A DNA stretch of 64,000 bases from Kalaharituber pfeilii. Taxonomy: Eukaryota; Ascomycota; Pezizomycetes; Pezizales; Pezizaceae. The DNA lies in contig WHUZ01000009.1 in assembly GCA_015179045.1 (NCBI GenBank), positions 434,001 to 498,000 on the forward strand, given 5' to 3'. The notes beneath the pieces were generated by a model. The model was not told the origin of the DNA, did no database searches, and saw only the letters and a list, made by a program, of their open reading frames with translations. The position numbers were made by a program, and so were the translations under genes. Within the stretch, counting starts at the first letter, position 1, and each line of letters begins with the position of its first letter. This document shows, in pieces, positions 33,441-44,337 of the stretch.

Positions 33441-33471
33441 GAGAGTGCCCTAGGGGCTTGGTATGAGACTA
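33441..33471 (+). repeat. Recurrent terminal motif, copy 1
   Basis: GAGAGTGCCCTAGGGGCTTG followed by GTATGAGACTA. The same motif ends at 49373 and, inverted, starts at 44025. Here it directly truncates NLR unit A. Confidence 0.8.
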
Positions 33472-34047
33472 GCTAGAAGGCAAGACTTAAATATTCTATC
33501 AAAATCCTGCATTTCTTGCTATTTTCAGATGCAAAGAGCCTCTTTTTGGTGCCGTGCGGTGCAGAGTGGTGTGGGGTTGCTCTGAGTGGGGGCGGTTCGT
33601 AGCAAATCTAAAGTAAAGTAAATGTTTTTCCAAAAGTAACGCATCCTACCGGGATATTGCGCACTACCAGGATATTGCGCACACTTCGGTAACAACAAAA
33701 ATGACCTCCCAAAATTCAGAGAGTTATTCAAATGACTTCAAACTACATACAAAGTAACTAAATACATATAGAAACCTATTCCGCATGTTAGTTAAGCCTG
33801 TACAGTCTGGTAACTTGTCTCAATATCAGTGATATACCTTTTTGGACAGGACAGATAAACTAAAGTCCAACTCTTGCAGAATCATTTCCTAGGTCTTAAT
33901 GTCATAGTAGAGGATACTTATGTGGGCGGAGATGATGTGGGTGACGTGGGAAAGAGGCAGCGGCTTGTTGGAGAGAGTGGTGACTGTTCAAACATAGCAT
34001 CCAAAGTGCTATAAAAGCTCTCTGAACAAGATGCAGAGATATCAGAG

Positions 34048-35595
34048 TCATCTATATCTGACCATGCTTCTGGTGACTCTGAGGAGATTCTGACTTGTTT
34101 GGGAGTATGGAGAGAGTGCTGACGCTTGGTTTGAGCTGTTGGCTGCGGTAATTTGGACTCCTCTGGATGTTTTTTTTTTGCCTTTTTGTGCTTTTTGTGA
34201 CTCTTTTGCTTCTGCCTTCTTTATTAACTCAATAACATCTGCTCCAGTAATTGGCCCACTTGACTGAAAGCGTCTCTGGTCTTTAGTATTGAGGTCAATA
34301 CTTCGCATTTTGAGTTTGGTATTGAGGTCTCGCTCAATGTTAACCTCCGTCATAGCACCTAATGCTGTTGAAAAGATTTGGAGAAAGGACTTTTTGATTT
34401 CTGATTGTGAAGCATTAGGAAGGTAGTCAAGAAAGCGAAAGGTGCGTCTTTTCAGTGCATTTGGTGTTCTTGGAGTGTAGGTGCTATGGGAGGAGCTTGG
34501 TCGCTTGGGGGTAACCTGAGATTGCTTTGCTGTAGAGAGATGCTGAATCTTGCCAATCGGTTTTTGGTAATTGATAGGATAAAGACCAGATCCTGCCCAT
34601 CCAGCTTTGATATTCCGCTTGGTAAATGCTCGTATTCGTGCCCTCTTTAGCATTGGCCAAAATTTCCTTTTCTGATCACATCAAAATTATCCCTGGTATA
34701 GTTATCCACCTCTTTGCTATATGCAAACTGTAATGGTTCAAATAACCCTACATCTAAAGGCTGTAGTAAATGCGTAGAATGTGGAGGAAGACAAAGAGTA
34801 ATAATATTATTTTCCATACACCAATAAAGAAATTCCCAAGTACAATGAGAAGCATATCCATCCTTTAGGTGAGTAGTTAAATCGTACTTCAGTATCACCT
34901 TCATTAACACCAGTATACCACCCCATTATATGTGCTTTTCCCTTAAATATAATATATGGAGGTAGTACATTACCTGTCACATTAATAGTCTCAATATCCG
35001 TAATCCATTCTCTATTACCATCTGTTCGTTTCTTTGCTCTCCTCTTTCCAGCCCTGCAAATTACCTTACACTTTCTTCCTTTTCCTAACATAAATCCTTT
35101 CTCATCCATATTCCAAATATTCTTCGGAGGAATTTTATTTTCTTTCACTATCTTTCCGACCATTTCAATGAAATTCTTAACAACTTCAGGATTGTTTGCC
35201 ATTACCCGTTGACGTGCCAAGGTATTTGCTATGCGCTTTTGAACCTCCGGATGCCTTTTGACAAACCTAGATATCCAATTCTCACCTACTGCTTCAATCT
35301 TTCTTTTCCTAAGAATTAAGCTAAGTGCAATTTCTTTCAGAGTACTATAATCAATAGGGAATCCCATATCATCTACCCGCTGAATATATCTCACTAATGC
35401 CTTCTCATCTTCTTTATTTAGATGCTGCTGACACTCATGACTTTCTCTATGAGAAATAGTCTTGCCTTTATACCTATATCTCAGCGTAGATGGAGCCAGT
35501 TCATAAAATGCAGCAGCCTTCCGAACTGATGGAAACTTACCCTCCTGCAACCCTTTAATCGCCTCCTGGATTTTCTTTTCTTTATTTACTCTCAT
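34048..35595 (-). pseudogene. Fot/pogo DDE transposase, inactivated
   Basis: Starts MRVNKEKKIQEAIKGLQEGK (psq-type helix-turn-helix, SVRKAAAFYELAPSTLRYRY), followed by a CENP-B-type HTH (WISRFVKRHPEVQKRIA) and the DDE core with the first Asp in NIWNMDEKGFMLG. After YSPKGW (about 34860) the frame shifts, and roughly 40 residues of the normal core, including the LDGH block with the second catalytic Asp, are missing. The next frame continues WEFLYWCMENNIITLCLPPH and HLLQPLDVGLFEPLQ, with the third Asp. A second frameshift near 34655 precedes ARIRAFTKRNIKAGWAGSGL. It cannot be catalytically active. Adjacent subterminal repeats suggest it belonged to the surrounding element. Confidence 0.88.
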
Positions 35596-35709
35596 TATTG
35601 AGTGCTAAAGACCTCCGGGAAGAATTTGAAGCGTTGTTGTTACCTTCTGTACCCCGCTGTTACGGTGTTGTTAAGTATAACCACGCTAGTTTGCTAGCGC
35701 CATGCCAAG

Positions 35710-35800
35710 TGCGCAATATCCCGGTAGTGCGCAATATCCCGGTAGTGTGCAATATCCCGGTAGTGCGCAATATCCCGGTAGTGCGCAATATCCCGGTAGC
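35710..35800. repeat. 18-bp subterminal tandem repeats
   Basis: Five units of TGCGCAATATCCCGGTAG (one with TGTGCAATA). Inverted copies stand at the other end of the element. Such arrays usually are transposase-binding sites. The plus strand reads NIPVVR repeats, which is a coincidence of the period. Confidence 0.85.
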
Positions 35801-35827
35801 GTGCATTAACGGGACTACAGTATGATA

Positions 35828-36614
35828 CAGTCAGACCTTGCTATAATGAATACATAAAACTTTGTTTTCACTATAGCAAGGTTTTCAGTATAGAAAATTG
35901 TGGAAAATTAGTCATATAGTCTTGGCAGCTGAGTTCGTGAGCCTTGCTGAGCTCGGCTACTAATTAAGACTTACTAGTAATGGAAATAGCCACATTAAGA
36001 AATCAATTCGAATGGGACGGTGGTAGTAGTGATGATTAGGAATGGAAATAGAAATGTAAGGAGCAGTGATAGTGGGAGAAAAATATAAATCAAAAGTAAA
36101 TCAATAGTATAGTGACCCGTAAAAGGACTTGGGGATTAGGCTTGCATGATACACTTGCCCCAATATTGCCGAATCCCCAAGACTTTTCACGGGTCACTGT
36201 AGATTGACTTCCGTGATCAGAGCTCTAACAGTCGAGATATCTACTAGCCAGCGGCGAGAATTATACCAGCAATATACCTGGAAGCAACAGACACTCACAA
36301 CCTGGTTTAAACCAACCTCTAGTGCTTAGCGACATAGTTGCTGTTTTCTGGGCTGCTCAAGAATCACTCGTGCGCAGGAGGCAAGGCAGTAGCAGGGGGG
36401 TTTCTATGGGTTTCATGAGCATCTTTTCATTATAGCAAGAACAATTTGTATGTAGATAAAAATAACTTCCTCTAGATTTTTTTTCATTACACTATTTGGT
36501 GTGATTTCATTATAGCAAGGTTAAATTGTATGGGGATGGAAATCCGAGAGCGTGGTGTGTTCATTATAGCAAGGTTTTCACTATAGCGAGGTTCATTATA
36601 GTAAGGTCTGACTG
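35828..36614. mobile_element. 787-bp TA-flanked MITE
   Basis: Flanked by TA (35826-35827, 36615-36616). The termini are CAGTCAGACCTTGCTATAAT and its inverse with one change. CACTATAGCAAGGTTTTCA-type motifs recur inside in both orientations. No coding capacity. CAGT ends and TA duplication assign it to the Tc1/mariner-pogo superfamily. It sits only five bases from the Fot/pogo element. Confidence 0.88.
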
Positions 36615-36766
36615 TATTTCGTGCTATAGATTTTTCAGAAATGTACTGTGATAGTGTACCTTACTTTACATTTCAGGGCGGAACATAGCCAATGGGCATT
36701 GTTGCCAAGACGCGAAAAATGTACAAATGTTCCTTTTACTTTTCTGTAGATAATTGATGACCACCG

Positions 36767-37765
36767 CTACTATTTCCGAGCACGTCACAGAATCCGAAAG
36801 GAGATGGGACTACCTAAGATCAACAATAGCCAACGCGTCGTTCGACCAAGCTGACTCTGACATGGTTGAGTTTGGGAAATTAATCAAGAAAATGGCATAC
36901 AATGACCGAAATTGAGAGAGAGCTGGAACAATGGGTGGAATTAGAAAAGAAAGATCAATCCACCAGTCTGCTGGAAATGGAATGGCATTGGTATAAGGAT
37001 TCAGTAGTACTAACTCAAATATGCTTGATAGAACGGATGGCACCAGCACTTGGAGTGCATGGAGAAAGGCATTCAGTACCTTCAAACGCGGAAAGCTACG
37101 CCGAAAATCCCGACGACGAACCAACTGACAAGAAGAAGTACCAACAGGTGGTCGGAAGCCTCCTGTATATAGCATGGATGACTCGGCCAGACATCACTCT
37201 GGCTGTGAACCTACTAGGGAGGAGTGTCCAGACCCCTTCCCAGAAGAACATACATATGGCACTGGAGGTCTTGGAGTATTTATGCTCAAGCAAATGCACT
37301 GGAATACGTATCTCTACCACAACTACAACCAAGATCGAGATAGTGGGAGATGCTTCGTACTCAGGGGAGAAGGCAAAAGCGACCATGGGGGTAATAGCTC
37401 TTCTAGGAGGCCAAATAATATTCTGGTACAGCAAGAGACAGAGGGTGGCGAGCACAGGGAACTCGGAGGCTGAGTACGCGAAGGATGTAGCCTGGATGCG
37501 GCAACTTCTGAACGAATAGGGAATTTCGGAAGTACTCACTATATATACTGACAACGAGGCCACCGAGAAGCTGGCACAGAACAGGTCATACCATTCGCGC
37601 ACCCGACCAATACCACTTTATTCGGGACCAAGAGGGGCTTGCTGAAAGTCAAGGGGGTGCGAGGGCAAGCAAACTTAGCCGACCCCATAACGAAACTCCT
37701 ACCAAAGCCAGCGATGGTGGAATGGAAAAAGCGCCTGCGGATAACGAATAGGACTCTTGGATAAA
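36767..37765 (+). pseudogene. Internally deleted Ty1/copia element, copy B
   Basis: Same gag-to-RT/RNase H junction as copy A. It starts abruptly in gag at 36767. The RNase H frame stays open to 37519 (ASYSGEKAKATMGVIALLGG, ASTGNSEAEYAKDVAWMRQL), with a small deletion against copy A after EAEY. The LTR start TGTTGGGGAAGAAGAACTCT follows at 37872. Confidence 0.85.
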
Positions 37766-37871
37766 CTGGGGATCGGAAAGCGAGCCGAACGTAGCCTTAG
37801 AAGAAACTTCTTGCTGGTGTAAATGATGAAATGGCAAAAACCTTAGACAGGGAATTCAGAGGTGGAGAGAG

Positions 37872-38098
37872 TGTTGGGGAAGAAGAACTCTGAATCTGGT
37901 AAAAAACTACAGAAATTGCACTAATCCAAGAAGGGGCAAAAAAAACGGTTCACTCCCATCCTAGTTCGGACCGAGGTGATGCGAAAAATGGTAATGAAGG
38001 AAGTCTATAAAAGATTGGGGATCCTGTTATGCAAATAGAGTTTATATAGTAGATCACTGAACGAGCAAATAAACTATTCTTCCATGTAAAAGAACTTT
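37872..38098 (+). repeat. Probable 3' LTR of copia copy B (truncated)
   Basis: Counterpart of 28542-28780 with small indels (for example a changed segment near 38015-38055). It ends at the same position relative to the NLR flank as in unit A. Confidence 0.55.
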
Positions 38099-39208
38099 AT
38101 GTTTATCCTCTCCTGCCCATTGGTACATTATTATATCCTACGCTTCCATTTTTCATTTCATGTCCCATGTATTTTTTTCCCCCGGTATGTAACGTATCTT
38201 ATCTATCTACACTGGAGTTTCTTCTCACTCTCACCTATACTTACCTTCCCCCTCCTTCAACCCCTTCCATTATCTTGTATCTCATCTTGGTCAGAATCGC
38301 ATGTATATGTAAACCACACACAAAGCAAAAGTATATTTATATACAGAAGAATTTCGATATATATATGATCAGTACCCACTACTACTACCAAACCATTATT
38401 AAGAATATATACTTATACTGCCGGCGGGGTGTGGTTAGGTAGATAGGTAGATGACAGGATGGACGGAGGAGGTGTTGCCCACGAATGCAGGTAACCAATG
38501 CCCCAACGCCCCGTTTACCCTACACCTGCTAACCCGCCCTATCTACAGCAATATTACTCCCCTTTGAGTACTGTCCTCTCTCCTGACGACGGCAGAACTT
38601 CCATTCTACATGCCGTCGTCCCCTCTCTTGTCCCTCCAACCCTCTTTTAAGCCCCCCTTTGCGCCCCCATATACCAAAGGCTCGCTATCATATACTTTGG
38701 GGCTACATTGTGCCAGACTAACTCATAATCCCCTTCTTCTATCCATACGCTACATATGGATAACTAAATACTCAACGTGTTCATGTAGCATATTGTATAT
38801 ACCCCCCCCCCCGGTTACTTTGCTACTGTATACATCTCACCCCCCCCCTATTTAGCTCCCCGCACCTTCTATTAAGCACAAGTTTAACTGAACCGGAACT
38901 CTCTGTGGGAATATGTACAAAATTCTAGCTATAAATGAAGAAAAACGTGAGAACCACACCAACCCTCTTCAGCCATCCGGCAATAAACAAAAGGCCCAAG
39001 CGAATACTCTCTCCGGTGAATTATAAAGAGTTATACTGAGTTATTCGGGTATATATATGAATCATGAGAAATAGAACAAATATGCAGAATGAAAGCATGG
39101 ATACTTGAATAAACATAAACAAAATAATCTGAAAAATAAATAATAGCGCCATAACAAATGCCTGTAGAAAAACTTTCCTAATCCGTAGTGTTCTGACACT
39201 CTATTTTG
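38099..39208. other. Conserved 3' flank of NLR B
   Basis: Homologous to 28781-29884 and 49374-50487. C-runs near 38800 differ in length, and a GATACATA segment present in A and C is missing at about 38850. No gene. Confidence 0.7.
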
Positions 39209-42200
39209 TTACTTCAGAGCTGCCTGACAATATTCCACACCCTTCATACTGTTGAGAGTACTTGGATGATCAGCGCCCAGTGCCTTTTCTCTTCCTGCTA
39301 ATGCCCGCTGATATAGCGCTAGTGCCTGACTATATTTCCCTTGACTTGTATATAGCACTGCCATATTGTAGACAGTTCGAAGGGTGTCTGGATGGTCTGT
39401 GCCCAGTGATTTTTCATACCCTGCTAATGCCCGCTGATACACCTCCAGTGCCTGGCTATATTTCCCTTGAATGCCATATACTATTGCCATGTTTTGGACA
39501 GTTTGAAGGGTGCTTGGATGGTCTGCACCCAGTGATTTTTCACACCCTGCTAATGCCCGCTGATACAGCTGTAGTGCCTGGCTATATTTCCCTTGCTTTC
39601 GATATACTATTGCCATGTTATGGCAGTTCGAAGGGTTCTTGGATGGTCAGCACCCAGTGATTTTTCATACCCTGCTAATGCCCGCTGATACAGCTCTAGT
39701 GCCTGGCTATATTTCCCTTGCTTGTCATATACTATTGCCATGCTTTGGACAGTATCAAGGGTGCTTGGATGGTCAGCACCCAGTGATTTTTCGCACCCTG
39801 CTAATGCCCGCTGATACAGTTCCAGTGCCTGACTATATTTCCCTTGACTTTCATATAGCACTGCCATATTGTGGACAGTATCAAGGGTGCTTGGATGGTC
39901 AGCACCCAGTGATTTTTCGCACCCTGCTAATGCCCGCTGATACAGTTCCAGTGCCTGACTATATTTCCCTTGCTTTCGATATACTATTGCCATGCAGATG
40001 ATAGTATTAAGAGTGTCTAAGTGGTCAGGACCTAGAGATTTTTCCCTCCATTCTAATACTTGCTGATACAACTCCAGCGCCTGGTTATATTTCCCTTGAT
40101 CGAGATATACCGCTGCCATATCATAAATGGTACCCAGGGTTTTCGAGTGGTTTGTGCCAAGCAACTTCTCATTTGCAACCAATAAAGCTGTACACATTTC
40201 TTCTGCTTTTCCGTAATGACCGTGATCTTTGTAGGCCCTATGGAAAGTATCTATAGCTGCCAGTGACTCCTCCTTTTCCAATGGTAGATACTTCATTTGC
40301 CTCTCTGCAGCAAAAAGATGTGGCAAGTTTCGCCGCTCAAAGATCCAGTCACTGACCTCACGATTTCTGCCTTCAGGAACAGTGATTCCAGATGCAACCA
40401 TAAGAAAAGCTTCAATAGCATATTTTTGATATTCGTCGGGCTCCATCTCCAGTTTCCATAGAATGCAAAGGTGAACTAGTGGGTGGATATTGAAACTATC
40501 GTATGTCTCTGTCCGCTTAGCAATTGAGTATGAGAAGAGCAGGTGGATTGAGTCTGTCAGGCTTGTATCTATAATGATGTATAAGTACAAATTTTATGTT
40601 TCTAAAAATATACGATTGCCTACCATTCGTAGCTAATTTCATTCCTCGCCTCAAAAAATCCTCGCATATATCATTATTGTCAAGAAACGCACATAATGAT
40701 AACAGCTTTGCAGCTTTCGGATTTTGGTTCTTGATTGCATTAAATGACAACTCCCATGTAGCAAAGACAGATCTATCATCCTTTCCCACTTTCCATTTCC
40801 TGCTCAAAAGATGATTGAAATTTGTCTTATACTCTCTGAGATAATGACTGAATAAACATTGCTGAACGCTGATATACGCCCCAGCCTGAGCTATGGCAAG
40901 GGGAAGGTAACCGAGGTTTTGCACAATTGCGACTACTGCTGCTGCTTCCTCAAGTTTGCGCTCTATATTTGGATTAATTAGTGAACTATATTTAGGTACA
41001 TCATTCACTTACCCTCAGGAGCGAGCTTTTCCAAATCTACCCTTGCGCTGGTCAAAAGTAACTTTTCCGCTTCATTGTTCTGCATTTGATATACCTCTAA
41101 ACCTCTTCGGCCCTGCATACTCTCACGTCTTCTGCTGGTAATGATTATAGTCCCAAAGTCACATGAAGGAATGTAATCATTTATGTCGAAAGATTCCAGG
41201 TCATCCAGGTTGTCAAACACAAGTAGCCATTTGTTGTTCTGTTTGGCAGTTAACCATTTCTTTACAGCTTTGATAACATGTTGCTCTTCTTCTGGTTTTT
41301 CTGTACTAAAAAGTCCCGCCGAGTCGAGCTTGCCTGCCATACCAAGGAGATTGCCGATATGTTTGTAGTCCGGCTCATCTAAGAGGGAGGCATGATGCTC
41401 AATTAATTGCTCCATAATTTGAATAAAACTGGTTTTTGTTGTCTGCTCGCTAGCTGCATTGATCCAAAAAGCCGATGAGTAGTCTTTGCGATGGTGATAA
41501 ACATATTCCAATGCAATCTGCGTCTTCCCCATACCCCCCATCCCATGAAGCACTACCTGGGTAATATCCATTGCAGCCCTGCCTTCACCTATCTCATGTG
41601 CTAGCTGCTCGAGGAGGTATTCCCTTCCAACAAAATCAGGATTCCGCCGAACATAGGAAATGTTGATGGGAACATTGAAAGATAAACTAAGCCGTGTCTT
41701 GGGTATGGTTTGAGTCTGGAGTACACTGATAGGAGTGGAATCGGGTGGTAATACGTTGAAGAGGCCATCTATATACTCCTTCAGCTGGTCTATCAGTTCG
41801 TTACAATTTGCCTTGTCCATGCCAGCCCAACGCAGCTTGCGATAGATAGACAGAGACTGCTGTACTTTCTGTGCAGCATTACTCAGGGAGGCAATCTCTT
41901 CTTGTAGACCTGGAAGCAATTGTGTGCTGGTGAGGGTCTTTGGGTTTTCCAAAAGACAGAGATCACTATGGTTCAGAGTAAGCCCTGAAGGCTGAGGGCT
42001 TGGGCTTGTAGCCCGACTAGTGTTTGCTGGATTTGGAGATTTGGAACGGAGCCTAGGGAATAGTTTGCTGACCCCAAGACGGTCACGAATTCTCTTCATG
42101 TCATTCGTTTCAGGCTCGATTTGATATTTTGATTGCAACTCGGCGATCTTGGTAAACACATAAACAATCCTCGCTAGGCCAGCTGCTGCATATCTATACC

Positions 42201-42447
42201 GCTCGTCATTAGGATCAAGATGTTGGAGTTGCTTGCTGGAGGTGTTGCCAGTGTCCAGTCCCCAAGCTTGCTCCCACCGCTTCAGTCGAAGCCCTTCCGT
42301 CCGGAGACTATGCAATATGGAGTCATGGGTATAGCCGACTTCTTTCACTCCAGAATAAATGTCGGCACACTCTCGAGCGACTTGGGCCAGTTGTAGCGTC
42401 AGTCCAGCAAGTCCGGCCAGTCCGGCAGCAGAGGCTGCTAATTCCAT
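39209..42447 (-). pseudogene. NLR B: HeLo-like, NB-ARC, TPR gene with one-base frameshift
   Basis: Exons 42447-41013, 40962-40624 and 40568-39209 with the same intron positions as A and C. The HeLo-like and NB-ARC regions are open and about 98% identical to A and C at protein level (GMGGMGKT and WLLVFDNLDD intact). In exon 3 the TPR array loses one base near 39622: B has ATGGCAGTTCG where the matching repeat in C has ATGGGCAGTTCG. The frame then ends after DHPRTLRTAITWQ, in the fifth TPR unit. Three further units (from MAIVYRKQGKYSQALQLYQR) stay open in the shifted frame. A truncated product of about 800 aa with five TPR units could still be made, so loss of function is likely but not certain. 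The C-terminus lacks the LTQ present in A and C. Confidence 0.88.
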
Positions 42448-42781
42448 GTTGTTGAGGAGTTTAGACAAGCTAAAAAAAAAAAAAATACACATGATGGTCA
42501 GTCTCGCCATGGTTGAGGGGGAACTCAGGGTGGGTTTATTACTTGATCTGTCAGAATTGAAAGACAGCTCTTCTTATCGCGAGCTCAAGCGGGTCGGAGA
42601 CTTAGTCTGAAGCTCTTTACTAGAACTTGAATCGGAAACTTGGGATTTCACCGTACGCTTGCGAGGTGTACACGGATTATCGCGACAGCAAAACTCTTGA
42701 GATGGAATATGTTGAGGGGAAGGCTATGGGCGCACTGGATTGGGGGCCGCATCGTGCAGCTGCTCTGCAGAATATTAAATA
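42448..42781. promoter_or_regulatory. Conserved 5' flank of NLR B
   Basis: Homologous to 33131-33438 (A) and 53863-54195 (C). It ends at the MITE insertion point. Promoter role inferred from position. Confidence 0.5.
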
Positions 42782-43554
42782 CAGTCTACCCTTGCTATAC
42801 CGGATGGCCTCTGGCTGCAACATCCGTTCCCCATACAAATCGCCCTTGCTATACCGGACGCCCTAACAAAACCGGACCGGACAGAAACCTCCAGACAAGT
42901 ACCCCCTGCCTCCATACAAATAATATTTGCTATACCGGACGCACTAATACTAATACATCTTAGACTACTACATTTCACACTTGGCTACCACCACTGCTGT
43001 CACTGCTTCTGCTAATGCCGTTGCTACTACTGCTTGCTACAAATGTTGTTCGAGTAATGGAAACTGGGCACTTCGTTGCTTCTTGTTTCATGTTCCGAGA
43101 TTAATTGCTAACCACTTACCTCTTTATTTCAAAATACCTGACTAAGTAGAAACAGCTACTGGTCAGCTTAAAATAATAAATTAGATACCTAGGATATCAA
43201 AGTTAAGTTAAAGTACAGTAATCTTACCAATTCATCTCAAAGATGTTTATCAAATTCATTTAACTTTTCTTTAGCATAATTTGGTTCTAGTCAATGTTTA
43301 CATATTTGATGCTTCTCAAGCGCACTCAAGGCCCGACATTTTTTAAGATTTCGTGACTGATGCATATTGATGTCTTTGGCTGGGTGTGAAACAAGTTGAT
43401 GTTTACTTCGTTCATCTCCTATTTCAGTAATTATTTGAATTCACAAAATTTTATCACCCCCCTGTCTGCCAAGCATTTTATTCTATACCGGAACCTTGCT
43501 ATACCGGACGAAAAGTGCCAGATTTTAGAGATCCGGTATAGCAAGGGTAGACTG
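42782..43554. mobile_element. 773-bp TA-flanked MITE inside unit B
   Basis: Flanked by TA (42780-42781, 43555-43556). The termini are CAGTCTACCCTTGCTATACC and its inverse. The homologous place in unit C (54194-54195) has a single TA with the same flanks (ATATTAAATAGCCCAACC), so C preserves the empty site. It contains several internal TTGCTATACCGGACG copies near both ends. No coding capacity. Confidence 0.96.
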
Positions 43555-43555
43555 T

Positions 43556-44024
43556 AGCCCAACCTGTGGACGCTGTGCGGTGGCTGCAATTCTCGAATAG
43601 GTCCTGACTCCCTGAGCCTCAAGTGCTCATGTCCCACCCGCTGTCCTGGTGTCCACGCGATTGCCCCTGCCGAATGCCCTCCCCTTGCTGCTCCACCGGA
43701 CTCAAGGAAACAGAGGACGGAAAGGAAACAGAGGACGGAAAGGAAATAGAGGACTGCATTGTGCCAATATTCGGACTGTTGTTCATTCATTTATTGAAAA
43801 GCTTTTCTCTTTCAGATAGGGATGCTCCAATAAAAGGAGAATACAAAAATCGATCGACACCACAGGCCGGACCTCCATATTTTTGTAAAGGTTGTCATGC
43901 TAGATCGTAGGCATAAAGATATTACAAAATTGGACTCTCATTCCAAACTGTCATATCATGACATCTTTTTAAAAGAACTATACAAATGGGGCAATAATTG
44001 AATAATAACAATAATATTTCAAGC
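43556..44024. other. Distal 5' flank of NLR B, with an 18-bp VNTR
   Basis: Matches 54196-54792 in unit C. GGAAACAGAGGACGGAAA occurs as three units (about 43706-43760) against four in C (54345-54415). B lacks about 125 bp present in C (54421-54533). The homology stops at 44024 where the terminal motif begins. Confidence 0.7.
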
Positions 44025-44337
44025 TAGTCTCATGCCAAGCCCCTAGGGCACTCTCCGAGGTTGGCACCCTCCGAGCGCAGCGAGGGTCTTGACTATCTTT
44101 CGTTTTTTTGTGCTGTAACTGTGGTAAAACTACAGATTACGAGCTAAAGTGCGGTGGGATACTGTTAATTAATTCCTTTAGAATAACCCCAAATATGCGT
44201 CCCAAAACGGCCCTATTTATACAGCAAAATTCAGGAAGTACCTTCGTACCCAACTAAACAATCATTGGTGCGGAATGAGGTTGCGTATAGCAGCGGATTC
44301 AGACGGTAAAGAGGATATAATCAGTATAGGAAATAAC

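Larger units (their letters stand above)
33620..35822 (-). mobile_element. Fot/pogo-type DNA transposon, defective
   Basis: Subterminal repeats CTACCGGGATATTGCGCA occur twice at the left (33648-33682) and, inverted (TGCGCAATATCCCGGTAG), five times at the right (35710-35800). Inside is a broken DDE transposase on the minus strand. The outer ends are not well conserved, so the borders are approximate. It lies between NLR units A and B. Confidence 0.7.
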
